Assembly: GCA_008921705.1 (NCBI GenBank)
Contig: VFFE01007566.1
Span: forward strand, 257,698 to 321,697
Direction: 5' to 3'
From: Burhinus oedicnemus
Lineage: Eukaryota; Chordata; Aves; Charadriiformes; Burhinidae
Length of the DNA stretch: 64,000 bases
The translations under genes and the position numbers were made by a program. This document shows, piece by piece, positions 13,480 through 23,500 of this stretch. The first letter of the stretch is position 1. Every line of letters starts with the position of its first letter. A model generated the notes under the pieces. The model was not told where the DNA came from, made no database searches, and saw only the letters and a list, made by a program, of their open reading frames with translations.

Positions 13480-13680
13480 CTCTATACGTTGGGGTATTTA
13501 GGAGATGAGGAAAGTTCTGATTGCACCATGTGCCACTGAACAAGTCCTCCATCTCTTGGAACATCTGTTTTACCAGTTTCTGATAGTTTGCAAGCCCTGG
13601 AGGGCAGGGACACTATATTTACATGTAAGGTCTCAGCTGGACCCGATAGCTATATAGAAACAAGAATAAAATAATCATCT
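13480..13680 (+). repeat. Possible MIR-type SINE remnant
   Basis: The order of phrases recalls an amniote MIR or MIR-like element: GTGCCACTGAACAAGTC and CATCTGTTTTACC first, then CCCTGGAGGGCAGGGACACT and a tail ending in AAGAATAAAATAAT. In related repeats these correspond to the caagtca..tctgtaaaatg block and the ggcagggactgt..aataaataat end. Similarity is faint and boundaries are uncertain. Confidence 0.4.
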
Positions 13681-15357
13681 GCCTATTGCAACCAGCTGGA
13701 GTTACCACATCTGCAAAACACTTTTAACACTATTTGTTGTGTTTTGCCATACTGGGTTTTTTGAACGTTTCACTTAGGTAAGTGGCAGGATGGGATAATG
13801 GGGACAAGTGTCTTGTAAAGGACAGCAAAAGGTTCAGCTGCAGCAAGGGCCGTGGCTCTTGAAGAGCAGAGCTGGCGAGCCGAGTTCCTAGCCACATGAA
13901 GCACCAAAAAGCAAAACTGCAGTGACGCTGAGCAAAGAGCACCCGCTCTGAGCGAGGACCCCAGGAGACAAGAGTGACACCAGGGGACAAGAACTCCCAA
14001 AGCCAGCGGGTCATTTCTGAGCCCTCTTCCACTCAGATCTCGTTCTTTGCAATTGCACTGTCTGAAAAGAAGAGAAACAAAAATAAATCTTTTTCTCTTA
14101 ATGGAGAAAGGGAAATCCTGAAATTCAAAGGAAACTTCTAATGTGATTTATAATATTTATAGAAGCCTGTTATCAGGGAAATATTGTATTAATTTCTTCC
14201 CCCCTATACATACTGAAGGTCATATGTAGGGGATGAATGTCCGTGTTTTATATTATGAACACTCTCCTGAACACTCTCCTGTTCGGAACTCCCTCGTGCT
14301 ACCCTCCTTCGTGGGGATTTCATTTGTATTTGTAAAGGCCTGAGTGTCGTTCCATTGCGTTAATGGATACTTAACATGCTACCAAGTATTTTTTGGTAAG
14401 CCTTTATTTTAGATTTGCCGTGATTATGAATTCATTTTACATTGGAAATAATAGTCCCCCTTCTAATGAATTCATCTGGTATTAACATGCCTCTCGCAAG
14501 TGTGTCCATAGGTGCTCAAGTGCAATTTAGCATTAGTTAAATGAGAGTTAATGGACACTAAAAGTGCCACTTATTTTCTAAGTGATCCATTAACACCAAA
14601 AAAAAAAAGAAAAAAAGGAAGACAAAAGCCAGCCAGCAGATTCCTTTTGTAAGATAACTCAGAGATCTGTTCCCCACATGTAAAACTTGTGTTGATACCA
14701 AGGGTGGCTTTTAAAGCACTGGCTGAGTGGATCCATATCGCAGGTGTCAAAGTGTGAGGAGCTGATGTGAAAGAGGGGAGGAGAGGGTGAAAATTTGTCC
14801 TGAAGACACAGGGCAGGGGAGACAAGCCCAGGACAGCAGGAAATTATTGCCTGATGCCAGACAGACAGAGATGATGTGGCCACTGTTAAGCTAGCACTTC
14901 TGAATGAGTAGGAAACACCAGCAGTTCCTCGGTGACTGCTTAGAAAAAGAACTTATATGAGTTAAACTAGTTTTTACTTTAAGTATTATTGTCGCTGGTC
15001 AACCAAGATAGTAATAAACACATTAGGCCTATCTATGTTTCAGTTTCCTCCTTCATAAAACTGTAATTAGGAATTTGAAATATCTCAGTATTAAATAAAA
15101 ATAGTTTTAAGGTTGTTAACAAAACATAACAACTTCAACTAAGTGAGGAGGAAGAAAGGATGTTTTTCTCTAGGATTCAAATTCAAGCAAAAGCAAAAAC
15201 ACTTCTGAATCATTTTAACAAGAAATAAGTCACTGAAACAAAATTGATCATGGTACACAAGCTTCTTCGCGTTATATTCCTTAACTTTTCTTCAGAAGGT
15301 GATACACAAGAAACCCAAACATACAAGTTCTGCAGCAAGGAAGCTCCAGGTGCTACA
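13681..15357. other. Unique AT-rich sequence, candidate conserved element
   Basis: No gene is recognised. A 12-bp unit GAACACTCTCCT is duplicated in tandem at 14257-14280. Two identical palindromes ATGAATTCAT stand exactly 40 bp apart (14426-14435 and 14466-14475), and GTTAATGGA occurs near 14359 and 14548. The 14120-14560 stretch is rich in TAAT/ATTA cores and has the look of a developmental enhancer, which is inference only. Confidence 0.45.
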
Positions 15358-15762
15358 GATTACGAGGAGTGGCTGAGGGAAGTGGGGTTGTTTAGTCTGG
15401 AGGAGGCTGAGGGGAGACCTTACTGCTCTCTACAGCTCCCTGAGAGGAGGTTGCAACGAGGTGGGGGTCGATCTCTTCTCCCAAGTAACAAGCGATAGGA
15501 CAAGAGGAAATGGCCTCAAGTTGTGCCAGGGGAGGTTTAGATTGGATATTAGGAAAAATTTCTTCACCAAAAGGGTCATCAAACATTGGAACAGGCTGCC
15601 CAGGGAAGTGCTGGAATCACCATCCCTGGAGGTATTTTAAAGCTGGGTAGACGTGGTGCTGAGGGCCATGGTTTAGTGGTGGTTTTGGCAGTGTTAGGTT
15701 AATGGTTGGACTTGATGAACTTAAAGGTCTCTTCCAATCTGGGTGATTCTGTGATTCTATGA
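15358..15762 (+). mobile_element. 5'-truncated CR1 LINE, 3' fragment
   Basis: A CR1 copy in plus orientation holding the C-terminal end of ORF2 and the 3' UTR. The beginning translates as [18 protein letters not shown], the conserved segment before the QGRF..KNFF end. The DNA then continues through GCGATAGGACAAGAGGAAATG and GGAACAGGCTGCCCAGGGAA to the terminal GGGTGATTCTGTGATTCTATG. The reading frame is interrupted and the element is truncated at its 5' end. It overlaps in content with the copies at 1948-2213 and 62064-63545, and is closer to the younger type than the fossil at 3.3 kb. Confidence 0.93.
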
Positions 15763-18700
15763 TCATATTGGATACTCCAAAATTCAAGTGGTTTCTTCAC
15801 CTCTTAGATCCTCCAAGTTCTCAGTCCTGCACCAGGACTTATAAACTACAGCACTCATTAGAGTCATGGAAATGCTACACTAGGAGATATTAAAGTAAGG
15901 CCAGAGCCTATTTTATGAATTTTGCCTTAAGAACAGAGATGCTCTGTGGCATTATTCCATTTGGATGTGAGAGACAAGCATAGATGCAGACTGACATTAT
16001 TTCCAAGCAGGTAGAAAAACCCCTCAACCTATATAGAGAGATATACATGGGCAAGGAGACCAGCAAGGGGTGCCGTGGCCAGCCAGGAGCAGAGGGGATG
16101 TGGCTCTCAGCAGGTCGTGGGGAGCAGATGGAGGAGGGATGCAAAGGCAGGGGAGAGTTGTGTGAAACAGAGCAAGGCAGAGGCAATATGGGCCACGCGT
16201 TTTGCTGCCTACTTAATCCTTCCCTCAGTTGGTGCCAGCCTCCAAAATGCCTTACTACAGCTCTGTTCATGATGTAGGTAAGCCCACAGCTCAACAGAGC
16301 ATGCTAAAACAACTTCATAAACCACCTGAAAAGCAAATAACTGAAAGCGTTTTACTTTTAAAAATCTACTTTCATCAGTTTAAGGTAATTAGTTCTGGGA
16401 GATGATGATAGAGCGGTGAAAGTTGCTGCAAGTGACAGCAGTGAAACTCCTGACACAGATACGGTACAGATTGCACGACCAAATAACACTTCCCGTGTTT
16501 CAGAAATCACATTGTCAACAATGTTTCCAGGCCTGAAATTAGCTGAAGTAATCAGGAGCCGTTGGCAGTAAGCAGCAGGCAGCTTGTTGGGTTGCTTTTC
16601 TTTTTTACTGCAAGAATCTCTGATCATAGCTTAAAAAACCCCCCACACCTCCAATAGCTTCCAACTGAGCTTCCCTCTGCCCCTGTCCAAGGGGCAGCTT
16701 CCTAAAAATGATGCAAAAATCAAGGTCTCTGGGCCTTCTGCAACACTTTCCCAGCACCTTCTCTGCCTCAGAGAGAAGCAGAGCCGAGTGGCCGTGAATT
16801 TGGCCCAGGCTGGCTTTGCTCCAGGCAGAACAGCTCCTCCCTCTTTTTTTTTTTTTTGTTTCCATCAGAAATAAAGGAAAGGTTGATGCTATAGGAAAAA
16901 TACTTAAATTCATGGGATTTGTACCCAAAACAGGTCTTGCTGTCTTCCATTTTCTCAGATCTCTGTTGCAGTATGGGTAGATTAGAAATTAGGCGTGTCA
17001 TTTCTCTCCGAAATGGGCTCATTCCGATTTGATTCAGGTGACAGCTGAGAACTGCATCCTAGTCAGTTATGACATACCAGGAAGCAGACACTTCTGCAAA
17101 GATCCCTGAGATATTCACTCCTTGGGGTCATCTCATCTATCTTGTACACCCGTGTTACCAGGAACCAGCCTTTCAGGTATCCCCTTACACCTAAAAAGCA
17201 GCATTTGGAGCAAGTTCCTCCACGCTGCTCAACCCTGTCCCACTGCACAACAACAACAGGACAAAAGCTGGTGGAGACCACTACAAGCAGCTGAAATTTC
17301 AGTCACCATTTGCACGTCTTATCCAGAATTGCTAACGGTTTAACCCAGCAGTGGGCTTAGCTACAAGGCTGATAGAAAGGAAAATGCATCCTTTCCGCTT
17401 CTACGTCCCAGACAGTGCATTGCTTCCAGTAGGCAAACGGTTGCTGCCAGCGGGCACACCAACCTGCCTTCCCATTGAAGCTCTAACCACATGGCACCGT
17501 GAGAAGTCCTACATGAACACCCAGCCTGTTGGGTCAATTCCCTGAGGCCAGAGATTTGACCTGGTAGAATTTCAGAGAACACCTTTCAAAAGGACTATAG
17601 GTGTTTCCAGCATTTTGTTCCCATACAGACATAGTATAGGATCTATATGCCAGGACTACAGCCTCCATGCAGGATGAGTCGCTCTAGGACACCAGAGGAC
17701 AAGTCAGGGACCTTGGGTTCCCCAAGCGGCTGAGGGAAGGCTGCCTCTCCACGTGTCTCTGCAGCCTCTGGAGAGTTGCTGGAAGCCAGCACATGACTTC
17801 TGCAGAAGGCAGCACAGGATGAGGCCTCTTCTCTTTTACTGTGAAGGTCAGAGGTGCCCTGATGAACAGGAATTTTCCTCCCTCCCTGGCCCAGCACCTG
17901 GTTTTCTCCATTTGCCAATTATGAAATGAAGCACAGCAATAAATCACCATCACTTCAGAGGCAAGTCCCTCTGCAATCACAACATCCTAATTCAATGAGA
18001 TTCACATGTTCCAGAGTTAAATCACTGCATGCTCACACAAGGGCACATCTTGTTCTCTTTCCTTCTGTTTCCCACCACTTTCGATGTTCTCGCCCGTTCT
18101 GCAGTACCGTCAGATGAGCATCTCCGAGGCAGTTACTACGGGGTTTTTTTGTTTTATACTCCTTAAAACCCTTGAGGAAGTACCTAAACAGGATTTTTAG
18201 ATTAATTCCCACACACCGTTTCCAAGCCTCTCTTCTTCCTCCACAGAAATTAAAAGTAGAAAATAGAGCTTAGCAAGGCAGACAGGTTGGTGGATAAAAG
18301 CCTGGGAGTGATAAGCCACAGCACTAGGGTTGTTAACTAGAATGGTGCAAGTATTGAAACCGGTTTAGTCTCCAAGTCTTTACCTTCTGCCCACAAACCT
18401 CACTTCAGTTCACTGATCCTGGCTGTATGTAGTCAATGTTAGGTACGATATACAAGGAGATGGGTCTTCAGTTGAGAAAAACCTAATTCCTGTTTTGTGG
18501 AAGTTAGAATCATCTCAAGCAATCACACACATAGTAAAGTCAACCTGTGTTCTGTCTTTGGAGGGAAAAATAATTAGCTATATAGTCAATCTAAAATGCC
18601 AGGACAACAAAGAATGACACCTCTCATTCTGATAAAAATTCAGGAAATAAAACTAGTTTTGAAGGAAATCTTTATCTCCTAGGTTTTTCTACCAAGTTTG

Positions 18701-20499
18701 TAGAGAGAAAACCCTTGGAGTAATAGCTATAAACCCCGACCTTTACATAAACCCAACTTTTAAATAGCCAGTATAAAGTTGGGTTTTTATTATATTTTGA
18801 GTTTCAGAAGAGGCAATAAAAAGGCATTTTTGGACAGTCAATAGAAGAGGTGGAGAAAATCAGTATGAATATGCAAGTATTCAGAGATCATGGGAGACAA
18901 AGTCTACAAATGAACGATCAAACTCATGTTTCACAGCTTGAATTTGCCTTTGCATTTTGACCCTATTGGGATACAATGAATCCCATTTTCAACCTTGCCT
19001 TAGTAACTAAGAAAGGGGGAAAAGCTTACTTTTTTTTAAAAAAAAAAACAAACACAAAGTTTTTCACATGAGTGGATGTGAGGGGGGGGAAAAAAGCCCT
19101 ACAAATACCAAGACTCACTTTGTCCTGATGTTACTGGAAAATAAAAGAAAAAAGCACAGGTTGATGATATTGGGACGACTGCAATTGACTTAAAATGCGA
19201 CTGCAAATATGAAAGAAACTATAACATACAAGAAGAGAATTGAGTTCATCGAGTCATTTATAACAGCACAGGCAGAGCAAGGGAGAGTCTAAAATCCTCA
19301 CAAAGAGGAGATAATTCTACAGAAATCTTACTGCCAAAGGCCCTAATTATAACTGAGCCGTTTAATCTTGCACCAGGTCTTGATTTAGCCTCCAGGTTTG
19401 GCCTTTCGTCTCTGCCCACAGGCTTTGTGTACACATTTGGCACATGTGGCGATGTCTCATGTCCTTCTTCTAAAGGTAACAAAAAAATATAGCGGAGCCT
19501 TCAGTTCTTTTTTTTTCTTTTTGATGGTGAAAGAAGAGATGACTTTAAATTTGTCCCTTTTGTCGTCTTTTTCGTATAGCTTGTTTGTGGTTCAATTATT
19601 ATGACATTCTCCCTGCGGATAGCGATGCTTGGGGAGTCTGGTAATACTTAACAAAAATAAAAAAATAAAAGGATCCTGTCCACCAAGCAGAAAGTAATTA
19701 AGGATCCTGGAACACACAGAGGGCAATAAAGTTATTGAAGGAACAGCATTCATTAAGCAAGATAAGGCACAGCAGGGCATGCATTCCTGGCCCTGTCCAC
19801 TGTGCCCTGTGCAACACCAGGCATTCAAGGGCTCACGCCGCAGTGCTGCGTGTGGGACGGCATAAGGCTGCAAGCCGGGAGCCGGAGGAACAGAGCGCTA
19901 ATGAGTGGAAAGGCCAAACTGCAATATCTCACGGCTCTTCTAAACCAGCCCTTGTTTAAATTGGGCAGTTCACTGAACAAATAATTCCCCACAACATTCT
20001 TAGCCTAAACTTGCTCCTCAACATTATTCTCGTACAGTATTTTGCGCGTATGAATTCTAGATTCGTGGAAGAATGGCCCTCAGGAAGCATTAGCTGCTTT
20101 ATGTTACAGATCTGTTAAATTCTGACCGGCTGATACAGTATTGTCTCCACTTCTGAACAGGTACCTGTACAAAACAGAAATAAAATACTCAACTCCAAAC
20201 TCTGTGTTTACAAGTTCGGTTTCTTCAAGCGTGCACACAGAAAACCTTTAGTTGGTGTCTTCAGGCAAGCTGCAGTAACACAAACTCTCCAGAAACTCTG
20301 GGAAAAATTTACTCCGTAATATGACAGCTCTAATTCTGGGACATGCCATGTCCCACCCCAGAAACTGCTGCATTTCATTGCTGAAGGAAAAGATCTCAGG
20401 TGCATGGTAAAGACTTCTGAATCATCCGTTTGTACGCAAAACTTCCTCCTAAATAACTGGTTGTGGCTGCAGTATTTAGTTTTCTTACATTGCCACAAC
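15763..20499. other. Unique sequence without recognised gene
   Basis: No gene or clear transposon is seen in 4.7 kb. It contains a perfect 12-bp inverted repeat with a 14-nt loop at 18749-18786, listed separately, and short homopolymer runs (T at 16843-16857, A/T at 19029-19048). Open frames here lack family similarity. Confidence 0.55.
18749..18786. repeat. Perfect 12-bp inverted repeat (hairpin)
   Basis: AAACCCAACTTT at 18749-18760 is the exact reverse complement of AAAGTTGGGTTT at 18775-18786, separated by 14 nt. The symmetry does not extend outwards. The arm is too short for a typical microRNA precursor (which has about 25-30 bp), and no Pol III signals are visible. It may be chance or a small structured element. 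Confidence 0.7.
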
Positions 20500-20645
20500 A
20501 TAGGAAGTTGTTATTATTCACACTTTAGAGAGACAAAGAAAACTGCCTTGTACAAAGTCCCACAGAAAGTACGTGGCAGGAATGGGAAGTGAAGCCAAGT
20601 CTCCCAGCCCTCGTCATACCCTAATTCCTGACCTCCTTCATCATG
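20500..20645 (-). repeat. MIR-type SINE remnant
   Basis: Read on the plus strand, the segment shows the reversed MIR order: TTATTATTCACACTTTAGAG..GACAAAGAAAACTG, then AAGTCCCACAGAAAGT, GTGGCAGGAATGGGAAG and AAGTCTCCCAGCCCTC. These correspond to the complement of the MIR blocks for (c)tgtaaaatgggg, caagtcac and tctgccac. Divergence is high, as expected for an amniote-age SINE. Confidence 0.6.
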
Positions 20646-21190
20646 ATCTAAGAAATTCGGGGATTTTTTTTCCTTTGTTTCTTTTTCTTCCTGTCCTCAG
20701 AATGTATTTAGGCTTTATTTTAAACCTTTTCCGTTCAGCCCGTAAGGCTAGAAACATGATTTGAACCACAAATACATGACTCCAGGACCTAACGCTATCT
20801 GGTAATTTCTCTCAATTCCTGCCAGCTGGTTGCAATGCCATGTTTGTATTCCATTACTATCTAAAATGCTTACACAACAGGTAATATGCACATAACCAAA
20901 ACCCCTAGATTAAGTTAAAACTATTTAAACATGAGTAGTCCCACCATGGCCAATTCGAATATGCAGCACATGTGATACTATCAGTGTTTAATTATATTCC
21001 CCAGTAACGTACCCTAGTTTGCTGTTTCTCCAATACAAACACTTTATCAGACCATACACAGGAGCCGCTAGGAACACGTTTACAGATGATGACTATTTTG
21101 CTGATACAATTAACTACACGATACCAAGGCTTCATTTAGCCAGGCACAAGTGTAGCTACACACTGATCTCAATGGATACTTGCTCCTGAA
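20646..21190. other. Unique sequence without recognised feature
   Basis: I see nothing assignable between the MIR remnant and the LTR insertion. Confidence 0.6.
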
Positions 21191-21920
21191 GGATGTGTCC
21201 TGGTTTGAGGTAAAACAGGACCAATTTTGTTCAGTAACTTTACTTTTTAGCTAGGCCTCTTCTCACTGCTGAAATTACCAGCATGTTGTGCAGAAACTGC
21301 TCTCAGAGTGATGAGACCCATGTTTATAGTTGGTGCCAAGGAATGGGATGCAGAGAGGCTCTTGTTATCCTTATTGCTAGAACCACCAAGGCCACCTAAG
21401 GTTGGTACTTGCCCCGTTGGAGGGTGGGAAGCGGAAAAGCGGAGAGGGGTCACACCTGCGGGGAGGAGCGGACAGGACAGGTGACCCCAAACTGACCAAC
21501 GGGGTGTTCCATCCCATCTGCATCGTGCTCAGTGTAAAAGCTGAGGGATCAAAGTGTCAGCCTCTTTCTTCAAAGGCTGGCGTCTAAGGAGGGCTCTGTC
21601 TGTTCATCTGCCTTTGATCCCAATCCTGAATATAGATCTGGAATTCAGTTCCCCTCTGTCACTGAGTCCAGTCTGGGACTTCCCCAGTACCTGCTGGTGA
21701 TGTGATTGTCATCCTGGGTGCTTGATATGGTTTTGTATATATTTCATTATTTTCTTTCTATTAATTTATTATTAATATTTCATTAAAGTAGTTTAGTTCC
21801 TTCTAAACTCTTAAGTCTCTTTTTCTCTGTCTCCTGCCTCCTTTCAAAGTGGAGCAGGAGAGAGAGAGCATCTGCCATTCTGCCTGATTGGGCCAATCCG
21901 GCCCAAACCACGACAGGATG
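21191..21920 (+). mobile_element. Solo LTR of an endogenous retrovirus, with 5-bp TSD
   Basis: A 720-bp LTR (21196-21915) begins TGTCCTGGTTTG and ends CCCAAACCACGACA, with the TG..CA ends and matching inverted termini of retroviral LTRs. It is flanked by a perfect 5-bp target-site duplication GGATG (21191-21195 and 21916-21920). A polyadenylation signal ATTAAA lies at 21782-21787, about 130 bp before the end, after a TATATATTTC segment, which supports plus orientation. The TGTCCTGGTTT start and the AT-rich U3/R end are shared by abundant avian ERVL-type LTRs, and a 5-bp duplication fits that class. No gag, pol or env sequence is adjacent, so the internal part was probably lost by LTR-LTR recombination. 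Confidence 0.88.
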
Positions 21921-22974
21921 CAAGGCAGCTCCCAAAAACCTCCCATCCGAGCAGCCCCATCCCCGGGCAGCTCCACACCGCCTGCATCACAGTCTGCCCA
22001 GCCGGATCCAGCCTGACCCTGTGCCGCGCAGCTGAAGCCCGGCGTATTCATACCAACAGCCGCATCCTCACAAAATGGCAACGGCGGTGGGACCGTGGAG
22101 CTGGGCACGCTGACAAAATGCAGATGGCTCGATTTACATTCATTTGCAGCCTGCTTTGGGGAAGCCAGGGAGAGGAGGAGCCCACGGGTGCTGGGGCTGG
22201 ACCTGGGAGGAGACCCGTGGTGGTCAGGCAATGGAGGTGCAAAGCACAGCCCCACGGGCCCCGTGTTACACTTCCACTCCGTGGTCAGGTGTCACAGTAG
22301 GTGAGGGAGGAAAGCTTCACGCAGTACCGCAACTCACAAACACATGGGTGCTCACCCTCACTGTCTGGCTCAGAGCCCCTTTACGGCTGAAGCTGAAGGG
22401 AGCGCGTGCCATTAGCATGTCTCAGGACAGCCCAAAACCTCAGTCGTGTGACATGGGAGCAGCCCAGTCGCAGGGCTTCCCACCATCGAGCCCTTAGCTA
22501 CCTGCTTTCTGCAGCTGTCCTCTTCATCCAAACAACCTTAGCAAAACAAGTTGCATTTAGTCCTTTTCTACAGGTGGAGGTTCAGAGAGCTCCTGCTTTT
22601 TCAGAACTGCTTTTCCCCGTTCCCTTGTTTCTAACGCTGCTCCCCCTGTCTCCTGATTGCCCATCACAATTTGCAGCCCCAAACTTTGCAAGATGTTTCC
22701 TGAATTTCTGTTATTTTCACCCTTTAGTTTTTGTGTGCACAAGAAGTACCTTGAACTCCTCAACTCATTCTGATGCTGCTGCCTTGGGTCAGGCCTCGGG
22801 CTGTTTCATCTGAGGTGGGAAGTGGCATTTGTCCACCTAAAACTCAAGGATTTCGTATTTAAAGGACCACTCTGAGTGTCACAACCAATGTAGCTTACCA
22901 CATGGCAGGGAGATGGAAGTATGAGGAGAAGGAGGGAGAAATCCAGTGTCTGGAAGAGTGGCACCTTTGTCTGA
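21921..22974. other. Unique sequence without recognised gene
   Basis: Nothing is assignable to a gene. The proximal part (21921-22300) is moderately GC-rich, and overlapping open frames on both strands here appear to be by-products of that composition. Confidence 0.55.
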
Positions 22975-23191
22975 GTATATAAATAAAGCAGGAGTTTATC
23001 ATAATTTATTTATAAAAAGTATTTCTAATCTAATTCTTTGCATATTATCTAGGGGCAAGAGAGACGAGACAAAAAAATAGTCCTTAATCAGGAATTGCCA
23101 CATGGAGTGGTTTTGATTAATATGCAAAACATAGATTATAAATAGATTTATAAATAAATGATCAACTACGGCTGCTGCTTTATTTATCTAC
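22975..23191. repeat. Long imperfect palindrome with ~74-bp arms
   Basis: The left arm (22975-23047) and the reverse complement of the right arm (23118-23191) align block by block in the same order. 22979-22994 pairs with 23172-23187 (ATAAATAAAGCAG plus three bases, 15 of 16). ATTTATTTATAAA at 23004-23016 pairs exactly with 23147-23159. 23020-23032 pairs with 23132-23144 (12 of 13). TTTGCATATTA at 23037-23047 pairs exactly with 23118-23128. Spacers between blocks differ by only 1-2 bases, and a 70-bp centre separates the arms. The TTTGCATAT words resemble POU octamer sites. I do not recognise a family. It could be a conserved enhancer with dyad symmetry, or an ancient palindromic or MITE-like repeat. 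Confidence 0.85.
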
Positions 23192-23289
23192 GGACTCACA
23201 GAAAATTTGAAGGCTGAATTCTGATTAAATGAGAATCGCCACTAATGGTGGACTGGCTGGCTCAAAGGGACTGGGGAAGGAAAGTGAGA

Positions 23290-23500
23290 ATATATTTGCA
23301 TAGCACCTTTGATTCAGAAGTCCCGAGTGCTTTGCAGAATTAATATTATATTTTAGGGGTCACTTCATCCATTACTGAAATCCAGCCTCTGAGGAGGACG
23401 AAAGATAACTTTCTGCATCTATTTCACCTTTCGCTGAAGATCTCAAAGCACTTTGCACACTAATTAAGCCTCCTATTGTATCTATGCAATCCACTCCTCC
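23290..23500 (-). repeat. Two adjacent MIR-like 3' ends
   Basis: Two diverged copies of the same phrase lie about 110 bp apart. GCACCTTTGATTCAGAAG..GTGCTTTGCAG occurs at 23304-23338, and CACCTTTCGCTGAAGATCTC..GCACTTTGCACAC at 23427-23461. Each is followed by TTAAT- or TAATTAA-type sequence. They resemble the reverse complement of the MIR 3' end (tttgtaaagcgctttgagatc). This may be two SINE insertions or a local duplication. Confidence 0.5.
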
